A DNA stretch of 37,294 nucleotides from contig WRAB01000020.1 in the NCBI GenBank assembly GCA_009780435.1, positions 1 to 37,294 of the forward strand. The letters are read 5' to 3'. Below the pieces are notes generated by a model that was not told where the DNA came from, made no database searches, and saw nothing but the letters and a program-made list of their open reading frames with translations. The stretch is from Oscillospiraceae bacterium. GTDB taxonomy: Bacteria; Bacillota; Clostridia; Oscillospirales; Oscillospiraceae. This document shows, piece by piece, positions 23,023-36,905 of this stretch. The translations under genes were made by a program, and so were the position numbers. Positions within the stretch are counted from its first letter, which is position 1. Every line of letters begins with the position of its first letter.

Positions 23023-24300
23023 ATGGGTTTAATCCGGGCGGCCAAAGGTGCCGTAGGCAGCGTACTCGCCGACCAGTGGAAGGAGTTTTTTTACTGTGAG
23101 GCCATTCCGACAGACATTTTGGTCATAAAGGGCAAACAGCGCATCAACTCGGGATCTGCCAACACAGGCGGAACCGATAATATCATCTCGGACGGCTCTG
23201 TCGTGGCAGTTGCCGACGGGCAGGCCATGGCCATCGTAGAGCAGGGGCAAGTCGTTGAGTTTTCCGCCGAACCCGGTGAGTTTATCTACGACACGGGAAC
23301 GGAACCCAGTGTTTTTCACGGATCACTGGGCGAGAGTCTTCTTGCGACCTTCTCTAACGTGGGCAAGCGTTTTACATTTGGCGGCCAGCCGGGCAAAGAT
23401 CAGCGGGTCTACTACTTTAATCTAAGGGAAATCACGGGAAATAAATATGGCACCCCGCAACCGATCCCATTCCGGGTCGTGGATGAGAACATCGGGCTGG
23501 ATATTGACATCTCCATCCGCTGCCACGGGCAGTATTCCTATCGGTTGACAGATCCCCTTCTGTTTTATGCGAATGTCTCCGGCAACGTGGCCCAGACCTA
23601 TCGCCGGGATGAAATTGATACGATTTTGCGTTCGGAACTCCTGACCGCCCTGCAACCGGCCTTTGCACAAATCAGCGCAATGGGGGTTCGCTATAGCGCC
23701 CTGCCCGGCCACACGGCGGAGATGGCGGCGGCATTAAACGAGCAGCTCTGTGAGAAGTGGTCAAATTTACGGGGCATCTCCATCGCCTCCTTCAACATAA
23801 AAAGCGTCACCGCCTCGCCGGAGGATGAGCAGTTGATCAAAGAACTCCAGCGCAAAGCGGTCATGCGAAATTCCGATATGGCAGGCGCCACTCTCGTCAC
23901 CGCCCAGGCCGATGCCATGCGAGGCGCCGCCGCCAACGAGGGCGGTGCCATGATGGGCTTTCTCGGCATGAACGCCGCTATGAACACAGGCGGCGCTAAC
24001 GCCGGCCAGTTCTTCCAGATGGGGGAACAACAACGTCAGGCCCAAGCCAATCCGTCCGCCCCCACGATCTCGAGCAGCTGGGCCTGCGCCTGCGGTGAGA
24101 CGAATACAGGGCGCTTTTGCTCCGAGTGTGGCACACCCCAACCAGTATCCAACACTTGGCCCTGTCCCTGCGGTCAGGCGAACACCGGCAAGTTCTGCTC
24201 CGAGTGCGGCACACCGCGTCCCGCTGGCGGCTGGACTTGTGCCTGCGGCGTAGCGAATACGGGCCGTTTTTGCTCCGAGTGCGGAAAATCGCAGGGGTAA
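23023..24300 (+). CDS. SPFH-domain protein with three tandem C-terminal zinc ribbons (YdjI-like)
   Basis: This 425-residue protein has an SPFH/virion-core-like domain over about 15-300 (for example QRVYYFNLREITGNKYGTPQPIPFRVVDENIGLDIDI split by strands, and RRDEIDTILRSELLTALQPAF), then a Gly/Ala/Met-rich stretch. Three zinc ribbons follow with C-x-C-x8-C-x-x-C spacing, starting at W353, W379 and W404. Bacillus YdjI has the SPFH domain and helps place the stress protein PspA at membranes; a similar membrane-stress role is inferred here. GAAGGGAG precedes the ATG at 23023. The gene diverges from the membrane/zinc-ribbon gene. No PspA homologue is in the window. Confidence 0.88.
   Translation: MGLIRAAKGAVGSVLADQWKEFFYCEAIPTDILVIKGKQRINSGSANTGGTDNIISDGSVVAVADGQAMAIVEQGQVVEFSAEPGEFIYDTGTEPSVFHGSLGESLLATFSNVGKRFTFGGQPGKDQRVYYFNLREITGNKYGTPQPIPFRVVDENIGLDIDISIRCHGQYSYRLTDPLLFYANVSGNVAQTYRRDEIDTILRSELLTALQPAFAQISAMGVRYSALPGHTAEMAAALNEQLCEKWSNLRGISIASFNIKSVTASPEDEQLIKELQRKAVMRNSDMAGATLVTAQADAMRGAAANEGGAMMGFLGMNAAMNTGGANAGQFFQMGEQQRQAQANPSAPTISSSWACACGETNTGRFCSECGTPQPVSNTWPCPCGQANTGKFCSECGTPRPAGGWTCACGVANTGRFCSECGKSQG
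24079..24297 (+). repeat. Three tandem zinc-ribbon coding repeats in the SPFH gene
   Basis: Three units of about 78, 75 and 66 bases begin with TGG at 24079, 24157 and 24232, each encoding W-x-C-x-C-G-x-x-N-T-G-x-F-C-S-E-C-G. The DNA is diverged at many third positions, so the duplication is old. Confidence 0.9.
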
Positions 24301-24315
24301 AAGGCCTCCTTTTTT
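24299..24315 (+). terminator. Short terminator after the SPFH gene
   Basis: AAAAGG (24299-24304) pairs with CCTTTT (24308-24313) over a three-base loop, followed by more T residues. The stem is short, so strength is uncertain. Confidence 0.45.
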
Positions 24316-24358
24316 AACTGGCATCCCAAAAACGGAGCGATTGGCTCGGCGAAAAAAG

Positions 24359-24462
24359 CCTCCTTTTTCAAAGGAGGTGGCAGAGCGAAGCTCTGACGGG
24401 GGATTATCCCTGCGTCGCAGGTCAAGAGCAATCCTCAGTCAGCTTCCGCTGACAGCTCCTTT
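24359..24462. repeat. Composite palindromic intergenic repeat element
   Basis: The element contains hairpins CCTCCTTT/AAAGGAGG (24359-24377), CAGAGC/GCTCTG (24381-24395), CTGCG/CGCAG (24410-24420) and GTCAGC/GCTGAC (24438-24453). An outer pairing joins GGATT (24401-24405) with AATCC (24430-24434) and AAAGGAG (24370-24376) with CTCCTTT (24456-24462). The layout matches non-coding repeats I remember from intergenic regions of gut Clostridia; I cannot confirm the family. It lies between the SPFH gene and tuf and has no ORF. Confidence 0.65.
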
Positions 24463-24474
24463 ACAAGCAGAACG

Positions 24475-24500
24475 AACCCCCTGCCAGATGGCAGGGGGTT
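24475..24500. terminator. Terminator of tuf
   Basis: AACCCCCTGCC (24475-24485) pairs with GGCAGGGGGTT (24490-24500) over a four-base loop, 26 bases past the tuf stop. T residues beyond it on the minus strand are few, but the stem is strong. Confidence 0.75.
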
Positions 24501-24526
24501 TGCATTATTGTACTAATTCGTCGCTA

Positions 24527-25720
24527 CTACACCGAGATAACAACGCCGGAACCGACAGTTCTGCCGCCTTCGCGGATGGCGAAACGGAGACCTTCTTCGA
24601 TGGCGATGGGGGTGATGAGTTCAACGTCCATTTCCACGTTGTCGCCGGGCATACACATTTCAACGCCTTCAGGCAGTTCAATGATACCGGTAACATCGGT
24701 GGTACGGAAGTAGAACTGGGGACGATACTTGTTGAAGAACGGTGTGTGACGACCGCCTTCTTCTTTGCTCAGGACATAAACTTGGCCGCGGAACTTGGTG
24801 AGGGGCTTGATGGTACCCGGCTTCGCCAGAACTTGGCCGCGCTCAACTTCGTCTTTGGCTACGCCGCGGAGCAGGGTACCCACGTTGTCGCCGGCTTCGG
24901 CGTACTCGAGGGTCTTGTGGAACATCTCGGTACCGGTGACGACAGTCTTGCGGCTCTCGTCCATGAGACCGACGATCTCAACTTCGTCGCCCACTTTGAC
25001 GAGACCACGCTCCACACGACCAGTGGTAACAGTACCGCGGCCGGTGATGGTGAACACGTCTTCCACAGGCATGAGGAAGGGGAGGTCTTTCTTTCTCTCG
25101 GGGGTGGGGATATAGCTATCCACGTTCTCCATGAGAATTCTAATGCACTCATAGACGGGATCTTCGGGATCGTCCGGGCCGTTGAGGGCCTGTACAGCGG
25201 AACCCATGATAATCGGCGTATCGTCGCCGGGGAACTCGTACTTGGACAGGATCTCACGGATTTCCATCTCGACCAGTTCTAAGAGGTCGGGATCGTCAAC
25301 CAAGTCAACTTTATTCATGAACACGACGATGGCGGGTACACCGACCTGACGGGCGAGCAGGATGTGCTCACGGGTCTGGGCCATGGGGCCGTCGGTGGAG
25401 GCGATAACCAGGATCGCGCCGTCCATCTGGGCTGCACCAGTGATCATGTTCTTGATATAGTCGGCGTGTCCGGGGCAGTCGACGTGGGCATAGTGACGGT
25501 TTTCCGTCTCGTATTCCACGTGCGCGGTGTTGATGGTGATACCGCGCTCTCTCTCTTCCGGTGCCTTGTCGATGCTGTCATAGGCCATAGCCTTTGCGCC
25601 ACCTTTGAGTGCCAGATACTTGGTGATGGCGGCGGTCAACGTCGTCTTGCCATGGTCAACGTGACCAATCGTGCCGATGTTTACGTGGGGTTTGTTTCTT
25701 TCAAACATTTGCTTTGCCAT
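24527..25720 (-). CDS. tuf: Elongation factor Tu
   Basis: This GTPase delivers aminoacyl-tRNA to the ribosome. The 397-residue length is normal. G1 [11 protein letters not shown]2 [15 protein letters not shown]3 DCPGHADY and G4 NKVD are intact, and domains II and III follow ([47 protein letters not shown] with intervening strands). The start is [14 protein letters not shown] at 25720, with AGGAGG upstream; the frame extends 11 codons further without support. It is the last gene of the rpsL-rpsG-fusA-tuf cluster but has its own promoter in the 236-base gap after fusA. A terminator follows, so the S10 operon is not directly downstream. Confidence 0.98.
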   Translation of the reverse strand: MAKQMFERNKPHVNIGTIGHVDHGKTTLTAAITKYLALKGGAKAMAYDSIDKAPEERERGITINTAHVEYETENRHYAHVDCPGHADYIKNMITGAAQMDGAILVIASTDGPMAQTREHILLARQVGVPAIVVFMNKVDLVDDPDLLELVEMEIREILSKYEFPGDDTPIIMGSAVQALNGPDDPEDPVYECIRILMENVDSYIPTPERKKDLPFLMPVEDVFTITGRGTVTTGRVERGLVKVGDEVEIVGLMDESRKTVVTGTEMFHKTLEYAEAGDNVGTLLRGVAKDEVERGQVLAKPGTIKPLTKFRGQVYVLSKEEGGRHTPFFNKYRPQFYFRTTDVTGIIELPEGVEMCMPGDNVEMDVELITPIAIEEGLRFAIREGGRTVGSGVVISV

Positions 25721-25783
25721 GGTGGGGTGATCCTCCTTATTGTTGAAATTCATTTCAAATATTTTTTAAATTGAATCGCAGTT

Positions 25784-25812
25784 ATTGTACAGCATTTAGC
25801 CATGTTTTGCAA
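25784..25812 (-). promoter_or_regulatory. tuf promoter
   Basis: On the minus strand TTGCAA (25807-25812), a 17-base spacer and TACAAT (25784-25789) stand about 65 bases before the tuf start. Confidence 0.6.
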
Positions 25813-25828
25813 CTAAAATTTTTCCCCA

Positions 25829-25940
25829 CGGGACAGGTCCCGCAGGGGCCCCTTCTTTTTGATCTCCTCGTCACGGCAAAGCCGTGACGGTATCAAGATT
25901 TTTACTCCGCAAAAATGTTTGGAGCGCCGGACCTCCGGCG
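25829..25940. repeat. Cluster of short palindromes between fusA and tuf
   Basis: CGGGAC/GTCCCG (25829-25842), GGGGCCCC (25845-25852), CGTCACGGC/GCCGTGACG with AAA loop (25869-25889) and CGCCGGA/TCCGGCG (25925-25940) follow one another. The last, 17 bases past the fusA stop, could act as a terminator, though it lacks a close T run. The CACGGC...GCCGTGACGG core resembles part of the composite repeat at 24359-24462. Confidence 0.6.
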
Positions 25941-25956
25941 AAAGGGCTTTTGTAGG

Positions 25957-28047
25957 TTAGTTCCTCTTCCCAGAGGCGATGCTCTCTTGGATGCTCTTTG
26001 GAATCTCCACGTAGTGGCTGGGTTCCATGCTGTAGTTTCCACGGCCCTGGGTACGGCTGCGGAGATCTGTGGCATAGCCGAACATCTCGCTCAAGGGTAC
26101 ATTGGCCTCTATCTGGGTTGCGCCGGTCATGGTCTCCGTGGTAACGATCTGGCCACGGCGGGAGTTGATATCTCCGATGACGTCGCCCATATAATCGTCG
26201 GGTACGGTGACGACCACACGCATGATGGGTTCTAAAAGCGTGGGGTCCGCTTTCTGCATGGCCTCTTTGAAGGCCATAGAACCGGCGATCTTGAAGGCCA
26301 TCTCCGAGGAGTCTACCTCGTGGAAGGATCCGTCGTAGAGGGTGACTTTCACGTCCACAACCTGATATCCGGCTACAACGCCGGCCTGCATTGCACCTTG
26401 GATCCCCTGGTTGACTGCGGGGATATACTCCTTGGGTACCACGCCGCCCTTGATCTCGTCGAAGAACTCGTAGCCCTTGCCGGACTCGTTGGGCTCGACT
26501 CTGATCTTGACGTGGGCAAACTGGCCTTTGCCGCCGGACTGGCGGACGTAGCGCTGATCCACCTCGGCTGAACGCTTGATGGTCTCTTTGTAGGAGACCT
26601 GGGGTGCGCCCACGTTGGCCTCTACTTTGAACTCTCGAAGGAGCCGATCTACGATAATCTCCAGATGGAGTTCACCCATACCAGCGATGATGGTCTGACC
26701 CGTCTCCTCGTCTGTGTAGGTCTTGAAGGTGGGGTCTTCCTCGGCCAGTTTTACAAGAGCCAGTCCCATTTTTTCCTGTCCGGCCTTGGTCTTCGGCTCA
26801 ATGGCGACCCGGATCACAGGCTCGGGGAAATCCATGCTCTCTAAGATGATAGGGGCCTTGTCGTCACAGAGAGTGTCACCGGTGGTGGTGTGTTTGAGTC
26901 CCACTGCTGCGGCAATATCTCCGGAATAGACGGTCTGGATGTCCTCTCTGTGGTTGGCGTGCATCTGGAGGATGCGGCCCAACCGCTCTTTCTGGCCCTT
27001 GGTGGCGTTGATGACGCTGGTGCCGGAATCCACGCTACCAGAGTAGACGCGGAAGAAGCTCAAACGGCCCACGTAGGGGTCTGTAGCGATCTTAAACGCC
27101 AGGGCGGAAAATGGCGCGGAGTCGTCAGCTGGACGCTCGCTCTCTTCGCCTGTCTTGGGATTTACGCCCTTGATGGCATCCACGTCCAGCGGGGACGGCA
27201 TGTAGTCCACAATGGCGTCCAAGAGGGGCTGTAAGCCCTTATTCTTATAGCTGGTACCGCAGACCACAGGCATCATCTTGACGGCTACGGTGGCCTGTCG
27301 GATGGCGGCTTTGATAGCCTCCACACAGACGGGTTCACCCTCGCCCTCCAAGTACATCAGATGCTGCTCTAAGAGCGCGTCATCAAAATCGCTCACTGCG
27401 TCTAAGAGTTTTTCCCGGTACTCGGCGGCCAGTTCCCGCATATCTGCCGGGATTTCCTCCACACTGATCTCTTTGCCCAGGTCGTCCTTGTAGACACGGG
27501 CGTTCATCTCGACGAGATCAACGATCCCGCGAAATTCACTCTCCGCGCCGATGGGCAATTGGACGGGGATCGCATTACACTTGAGGCGATCCCGCACCAT
27601 CTCCAGCACGTGGAAGAAGTCTGCACCCATAATGTCCATCTTGTTGACGTAGATCATTCTGGGTACGTTGTAGCGATCGGCCTGGCGCCACACAGTCTCC
27701 GACTGGGGTTCGACACCACCCTTGGCGCACATGACAGCCACACTGCCGTCGAGGACACGCAGAGAGCGCTCCACTTCGACAGTGAAGTCCACATGGCCGG
27801 GAGTATCGATAATGTTGATGCGATGGTCTTTCCAGAAACAGGTGGTGGCGGCGGAGGTAATGGTGATCCCCCGCTCTTGCTCCTGCTCCATCCAGTCCAT
27901 GGTGGCGGTACCCTCGTGGGTTTCGCCCAGCTTGTAGTTGACGCCGGTGTAGTAGAGAATTCGCTCCGTCGTCGTGGTCTTTCCCGCATCAATGTGGGCC
28001 ATGATGCCGATATTTCTGGTGTTTTCTAATGAGATTTGTCTAGGCAT
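25957..28047 (-). CDS. fusA: Elongation factor G
   Basis: This GTPase drives ribosome translocation and, with ribosome recycling factor, recycling. The 696-residue length is typical. [19 protein letters not shown] is near residue 17, [14 protein letters not shown] follows, then [21 protein letters not shown] and NKMD. The later domains contain the [13 protein letters not shown] and [26 protein letters not shown] regions (separated in the protein) and the C-terminal [25 protein letters not shown]. The ATG at 28047 has a poor ribosome site (GGAGAAAG too far upstream), so coupling to rpsG is not obvious. A palindromic repeat sits in the 95-base gap to rpsG. Confidence 0.98.
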   Translation of the reverse strand: MPRQISLENTRNIGIMAHIDAGKTTTTERILYYTGVNYKLGETHEGTATMDWMEQEQERGITITSAATTCFWKDHRINIIDTPGHVDFTVEVERSLRVLDGSVAVMCAKGGVEPQSETVWRQADRYNVPRMIYVNKMDIMGADFFHVLEMVRDRLKCNAIPVQLPIGAESEFRGIVDLVEMNARVYKDDLGKEISVEEIPADMRELAAEYREKLLDAVSDFDDALLEQHLMYLEGEGEPVCVEAIKAAIRQATVAVKMMPVVCGTSYKNKGLQPLLDAIVDYMPSPLDVDAIKGVNPKTGEESERPADDSAPFSALAFKIATDPYVGRLSFFRVYSGSVDSGTSVINATKGQKERLGRILQMHANHREDIQTVYSGDIAAAVGLKHTTTGDTLCDDKAPIILESMDFPEPVIRVAIEPKTKAGQEKMGLALVKLAEEDPTFKTYTDEETGQTIIAGMGELHLEIIVDRLLREFKVEANVGAPQVSYKETIKRSAEVDQRYVRQSGGKGQFAHVKIRVEPNESGKGYEFFDEIKGGVVPKEYIPAVNQGIQGAMQAGVVAGYQVVDVKVTLYDGSFHEVDSSEMAFKIAGSMAFKEAMQKADPTLLEPIMRVVVTVPDDYMGDVIGDINSRRGQIVTTETMTGATQIEANVPLSEMFGYATDLRSRTQGRGNYSMEPSHYVEIPKSIQESIASGKRN

Positions 28048-28090
28048 GATTTACTATACTTTCTTTCTCCGAAATACGCTTTCGATTTCT

Positions 28091-28139
28091 TGTAGAGGCG
28101 ACTGTGGTCGCCTGCGGGCGCACACTGTGCGCCCCTACA
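28091..28139. repeat. Palindromic intergenic repeat, copy 2, inside the str operon
   Basis: The outer arms TGTAG (28091-28095) and CTACA (28135-28139) enclose two hairpins: AGGCGAC/GTCGCCT (28096-28113) and GGGCGCACA/TGTGCGCCC (28116-28134). The second hairpin matches the repeat at 8017-8035 except for the central base. The whole can fold as a three-way junction in the rpsG-fusA transcript. Confidence 0.85.
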
Positions 28140-28142
28140 TGC

Positions 28143-28613
28143 TTACCAGCGGTAATGGGCAAACGCCTTGTTGGCTTCGGCCATCTTGTGGGTATCTTCC
28201 CGCTTTTTGACGGCGGACCCCGTACTGTTGACCGCATCCATGAGCTCGCCGGCAAGGCGCTCTCTCATGGTCTTCTCGCCTCTGGCACGGGCATAGCTTG
28301 TGAGCCAGCGGAGCCCCAACGTCTGCCGGCGCTCTTCTCTGACTTCCATGGGTACCTGATAGGTGGCTCCGCCCACACGACGGGCTTTGACTTCCAGGGT
28401 GGGCATAATGTTATTTAACGCCTCGATAAAAACCTCTAGGGGATCTTTACCGGTCTTTTCCTTGACGATGTCAAAGGCGCCATAGACAACTTTTTGCGCA
28501 ACACCTTTTTTTCCGTCAAGCATAATACTGTTGATCAGCCGGGTCACCATAATGGAACCGTACAGGGGATCCGGCAAAATCTCTCGTTTGGGAACGTTAC
28601 CTCTTCTGGGCAC
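28143..28613 (-). CDS. rpsG: Ribosomal protein S7
   Basis: This primary 16S rRNA-binding protein of the 30S head has 156 residues. The family start [19 protein letters not shown] identifies the true start as a GTG at 28613, with GGAGG eight bases upstream; the 42 extra codons of the longer frame are not homologous. [25 protein letters not shown] and [15 protein letters not shown] are intact. It follows rpsL by a 176-base structured spacer and precedes fusA. In E. coli S7 represses its operon by binding the rpsL-rpsG spacer; whether that applies here is inference. Confidence 0.97.
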   Translation of the reverse strand: MPRRGNVPKREILPDPLYGSIMVTRLINSIMLDGKKGVAQKVVYGAFDIVKEKTGKDPLEVFIEALNNIMPTLEVKARRVGGATYQVPMEVREERRQTLGLRWLTSYARARGEKTMRERLAGELMDAVNSTGSAVKKREDTHKMAEANKAFAHYRW

Positions 28614-28706
28614 TGTACTTCCCTCCTTCACATAAAATGTTTCATAGGTACTCGAAAGCAGGTGTCTCACAATTGCGATCCTGCCCCCGTAAATGCCTGC
28701 CGTAGA

Positions 28707-28781
28707 GGTAACATAGTATATATGTCTACCTTTAGGCAAGGCCGCAAATCCTACCCGTGGATTTGCTCTTGTGGCCTAAAG
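28707..28781 (-). promoter_or_regulatory. Structured rpsL-rpsG spacer (possible leader, attenuator or S7 target)
   Basis: Just past the rpsL stop, CTTTAGGC (28730-28737) pairs with GCCTAAAG (28774-28781), enclosing GCAAATCC (28744-28751) with GGATTTGC (28759-28766). A second hairpin, GGTAACATA (28707-28715) with TATGT-TACC (28721-28730, one bulged C), follows. No T run is present. Confidence 0.55.
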
Positions 28782-28789
28782 TTTGAATC

Positions 28790-29200
28790 TTACTTAGGCT
28801 TTTTCGCGCCGTACTTGCTCCGGCTCTGGCGGCGGTCTGCGACGCCCTGGGTATCTAAGGTACCACGGACAATGTGGTAGCGGACACCGGGGAGATCTTT
28901 CACACGGCCACCGCGGATCATCACGACGGAGTGCTCCTGTAGGTTGTGGCCGATACCGGGGATATAGGCCGTGACCTCATGGCTGTTGGATAGGCGCACA
29001 CGGGCGATCTTCCGCAGAGCGGAGTTTGGCTTTTTCGGGGTAGAGGTACGAACAGCCGTACAGACACCGCGCTTTTGCGGGCTGGGCAGATCCGTCTCCC
29101 GATTTTTCAGGGTATTCAAACCCTTTTGCATCGCGGGGGAATTAGATTTGTAGACCATTTTCTCCCGCCCCTTTCGGACGAGCTGATTGAACGTGGGCAT
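28790..29200 (-). CDS. rpsL: Ribosomal protein S12
   Basis: This 30S decoding-centre protein has 136 residues, starting [14 protein letters not shown]. It has the conserved decoding loops [19 protein letters not shown] and [13 protein letters not shown], then [17 protein letters not shown]. The lysine in TPKKPNS (E. coli K42) and that in GRVKDLPG (K87) are the wild-type residues; changes at these sites give streptomycin resistance. AAGGAGG lies seven bases before the ATG at 29200. It is the first gene of the str operon and has its own promoter 75 bases upstream. Confidence 0.98.
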   Translation of the reverse strand: MPTFNQLVRKGREKMVYKSNSPAMQKGLNTLKNRETDLPSPQKRGVCTAVRTSTPKKPNSALRKIARVRLSNSHEVTAYIPGIGHNLQEHSVVMIRGGRVKDLPGVRYHIVRGTLDTQGVADRRQSRSKYGAKKPK

Positions 29201-29273
29201 GGGGTTCCTCCTTTCATTGTTTGGTTATCTTTAACAAAACAGCAAAGCGCTATTCCGCTAAACACAGAAAATA

Positions 29274-29302
29274 ATTATACTACGGCGTGTTGGGGAAGTC
29301 AA
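29274..29302 (-). promoter_or_regulatory. str operon (rpsL-rpsG-fusA) promoter
   Basis: On the minus strand TTGACT (29297-29302), a 17-base spacer and TATAAT (29274-29279) lie between rpoC and rpsL, near-consensus and well placed. Confidence 0.85.
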
Positions 29303-29325
29303 GAATTTTCAACTGCACCTTGTAA

Positions 29326-29395
29326 TGTAGGGTGCGACGCCCTCGGCGCACCGTCATATTATTATAACCGGTGCGCCGTGGCGTCGCACCCTACA
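29326..29395. repeat. Palindromic intergenic repeat, copy 3, between rpoC and rpsL
   Basis: TGTAGGGTGCGACGCC (29326-29341) is the perfect reverse complement of GGCGTCGCACCCTACA (29380-29395). Inside, CGGCGCACCG (29344-29353) pairs with CGGTGCGCCG (29369-29378) around a 15-base AT-rich loop. The TGTAG...CTACA ends match copy 2. It begins 15 bases past the rpoC stop and might help end the rpoBC transcript, but it has no T run. Confidence 0.85.
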
Positions 29396-29409
29396 AGAGC
29401 GATTCATTG

Positions 29410-32987
<3,578 letters not shown>

Positions 32988-32988
<1 letters not shown>

Positions 32989-35900
32989 CAAAATTCCTCC
33001 TCTTCCTCCGGAAACGCTGCCGGCTCATCGTCTTCCTCTTCGTCATCGCCTAAGAGCACGGCGGCGTCCTCGTCTTCCTCTGATTCCACTTGTTCGATGT
33101 TGTATCCGGAGGACTCGATCTCCTGGTCGCTGGCCCGGTACTCGTTCTCGTCCCGGATCCCGCCGCGAAAGTCTTCCTCTTCCTCTTTGAGCTCAATGAC
33201 ATTGCCCTCGTGATCCAGTACCCGGATATCGAGACAGAGGGATTGGAGTTCTTTCATGAGCACCTTGAAACTCTCCGGCACGCCGGGCTGGGGTACGTTG
33301 TGGCCCTTGACAATGGCCTCATACGTCCGGACACGGCCCGTCACGTCGTCAGATTTAACGGTCAATATCTCTTGGAGGGTATAGGCGGCGCCATAGGCCT
33401 CCAATGCCCAGACCTCCATCTCACCAAAGCGCTGGCCGCCGAATTGGGCCTTCCCGCCCAAGGGTTGCTGGGTGACGAGGCTGTAAGGGCCTGTGGATCT
33501 GGCGTGGATCTTGTCGTCTACCAAGTGATGGAGCTTTAGGAAGTAGATATATCCCACGGTGACGGGGCTGTCGAACGGCATACCCGTCCGCCCGTCGTAG
33601 AGTACGCTCTTTCCGTCGGAACGCAGACCCGCCTGCTCCAATGTGTCCATAATATCGATCTCGGACGCACCGTTGAATACGGGGGAGGCCACTTTCCAGC
33701 CCAACGCTTTTGCGGCATAGCCCAAGTGGACTTCTAATACTTGTCCGATGTTCATACGGGACGGGACACCCAGAGGATTGAGCACGATATCCAGAGGTGT
33801 GCCGTCGGGCAGATAGGGCATATCCTCTTGGGGTAAAATCCGGGACACGACGCCCTTGTTGCCGTGGCGTCCGGCCATTTTGTCGCCCACGGATATCTTC
33901 CGCTTCTGGGCGATATACACCCGGACGACCATATTGACGCCGGGGGACAGCTCATCACCGTTTTCCCGAGAAAAGACTTTTACATCTACCACGATCCCGC
34001 TCTCGCCGTGGGGGACTTTGAGGGAGGTATCCCGCACTTCCCGAGCCTTTTCGCCGAAGATGGCGCGGAGCAGGCGCTCCTCTGCGGTGAGATCTGTCTC
34101 GCCTTTGGGGGTCACCTTGCCCACGAGGATATCACCGGAGTGTACCTCGGCGCCGACGGAGATAATGCCCCGCTCATCCAAATATTTCAGCGCGTCCTCG
34201 CCGACGCCGGGGATATCTCGGGTGATCTCCTCGGGGCCGAGTTTCGTATCTCTGGCATCGGCCTCATACTCTTCAATATGGACGGAGGTAAATACATCAT
34301 CCATGGCCAGTCGCTCACTGATTAGGATGGCGTCCTCATAGTTGTAGCCCTCCCAGGTCATAAAGCCTACCAGCACATTTTTACCCAGGGCAATCTCTCC
34401 TTGATCTGTAGAGGGGCCGTCGGCCATGACGGTATTCGTGGCAATCCGCTCACCCACGTTGACAATGGGCCGCTGATTGATACACGTGCCCTGGTTGCTT
34501 CGGGCGAATTTCATCAGATTATAACTTTTCTCTCTACCGTCGTCGTATTTGACGGAGATGGCATCGGCGCTGACCTGTTCCACCACGCCGTCGCCCTCGG
34601 CCATGACCATGACACCGGAGTCGATGGCGCACTTGTGCTCAATTCCGGCGGCCACAATGGGGGCTTCAGTGCGTAGGAGGGGTACAGCCTGCCGCTGCAT
34701 GTTGGCACCCATGAGGGCTCTATTGGCATCGTCGTTTTCCAGGAAGGGGATCATGGCGGTGACGACGGAGACCATCATCTTCGCAGATACGTCAACGTAG
34801 TCCACACGATCTCTGTCGACTTCAATGATCTCGTCCCGGTGTCGGCAGGTGATCCGCTTGTTGACTAGACAGCCATTCTCATCTACCAACTCTGTGGCCT
34901 GGGCGACGATGTATTGATCTTCCATGTCCGCCGTCAAGAAGTGTACTTCCTCAGTGATCCGATGGGTCTCCTTGTCCACTTTCCGATAGGGTGCGATAAG
35001 AAACCCGTATTCATCCACCTTGGCAAAACTGGCCAGATAGCTGATCAATCCGATGTTGGGTCCCTCCGGGGTCTCAATGGGACACATGCGGCCGTAGTGG
35101 CTGTAGTGGACGTCACGGACGTCGAAGTTGGCTCGCTCCCTGGAGAGTCCGCCGGGGCCCAGGGCCGACATTCTGCGCTTGTGGGTCAGTTCCGACATGG
35201 GATTGGTCTGGTCCATGAACTGAGACAGAGGGGACGATCCGAAAAATTCCTTAATGGCCGCCGTGACAGGCCGGATGTTAATCAGTGACTGGGGCGTGAC
35301 GATGTCCAGGTCTTGTAGCGTCATCCGCTCCCGGATAACACGTTCCATGCGGGAGAAACCCACCCGGAACTGATTTTGCAGAAGTTCCCCCACAGAGCGC
35401 ATCCGGCGGTTGCCCAGATGGTCAATGTCGTCGGGGTTGCCGACCCCGTGGCCGAGGCCTAAGAGATAGTTCACCGTGGCGAAGATATCGTCCACGATAA
35501 TATGTTTTGGCACCAGGATATCTGCATTATCCCGGATGGCGTCTAAGAGGGCCTCGCCCTCGTGTTCTTCCATGAGTTTTTTGAGCACGATAAACCGCAC
35601 CCGCTCATTGACGCCGAGACTTTTGGGATTCACATCTACAAAACTCTCCAGGGGCACCATGCCGTTGGAGAAGATTTTCACCGGGGCGTCGTGTACCTTG
35701 AGGGTGGCCTCAATGACGCCCCGCTTTTCTAGTTCTTCCGCCTGCTCTCTGGTGACTACAGTCCCCGCCTCAGCCAAAATCTCACCGGTCAAGGGGTCGG
35801 CCACAGGGTAATAGAGTTCCTGGCCAATGAGCCGGGGGCGCAGGGACAGCTTCTTATTGAATTTATATCGGCCCACAGCGGAGATATCGTACCGCCTGGG

Positions 35901-36740
35901 ATCAAAGAACAGGTTTTCTAAAAGCGTCTCGGCGCTGTCCACCGTGGGCGGATCCCCGGGGCGCAATTTTCTGTAGATCTCCAAGAGTGCATCTTCCCGA
36001 CTGCCGGCCCCATCCTTGTCCAGGGTGGCCAGAAGCCGCTCGTCTTCGCCGAAAATCTGCCGCAAGTGCTCGGCACTGGTGGCCAGGCCGCCGGTAGCCT
36101 CGGTGAAGCTGTTCCAGGTATAGGGTTTCTCCAGATTCGGCTGCCCCATGGCCCGCAGGAGCCAGGTGATGGGGAGTTTTCGGTTTTTATCAATCCGGAC
36201 GTAGAAGACCCCTGCCGCATCCGTCTCATACTCCAGCCACGCCCCACGATACGGAATCACTGTGGCGCTGTAGGTGTTCTCGGCGGTCTTGTCCGTCTTG
36301 ATCTCGTAGTAGACCCCGGGTGATCGGATGATCTGGGAGACAATAACCCGCTCGGCTCCGTTGATGATGAACGTGCCGCCTTCGGTCATCAAGGGGAAGT
36401 CTCCCATAAAAATTTCCTGCTCTTTGATCTCTTCCGTCTCTTTGTTGCGCAGGCGCACGGAGACTTTTAGGGGCGCGGCATAGGTGGCATCCCGTGCCTT
36501 GCACTCCTCCACAGAGTATTTCGGGGTTTCCTCCATGGCGTAGTCAATGAAGGAGAGTTCTAAATTCCCCGTGTAGTCGGAAATGGAGGAGACGTCTTTA
36601 AAGACCTCCCGAAGCCCTTCTTCCAGAAACCACTGGTAAGAGGCTTTCTGCACCTCAAGAAGGCTCGGCAGGTCTTGAATGTCGTGGGTCTTGGCATAAC
36701 TCTTTCGCAACGTCTTTCCGTACAGTACGTCTTTTGGCAA
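32988..36740 (-). CDS. rpoB: RNA polymerase beta subunit
   Basis: This subunit forms one side of the RNA polymerase active cleft; it has 1250 residues. The start is taken as TTG at 36740 ([16 protein letters not shown]) because AAGGAA and AGGAG lie directly upstream and homologues begin near this point. A GTG at 36785 would add 15 non-conserved residues and lacks a ribosome site. The rifampicin pocket [28 protein letters not shown] (in two conserved blocks) has the sensitive-type D, H and S residues. [14 protein letters not shown] and [13 protein letters not shown] mark the catalytic region. The last ~60 residues form an unusually acidic tail ([19 protein letters not shown], then PEEEEEF). 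rpoC overlaps its stop by one base. Confidence 0.96.
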
Positions 36741-36905
36741 AATTCCTTCACTCCTCGTCGCATGTTTGGTTGGGCAGAATTGCACACCCGGATCGGTTGT
36801 CGAGTTTCGCTCGTTATCTGTTGATTTTTGCTCCGCAAGTGGATAAAATAGAGGCAGTTCAATGATCGTGGAGTAGTATCTCTAAAATTTTAAACATAGC
36901 ATCTG

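Noticed and set aside
24341-25282. 313-codon plus-strand ORF
   Set aside because: It is the antisense of tuf; the length comes from the strongly biased codon use of that gene.
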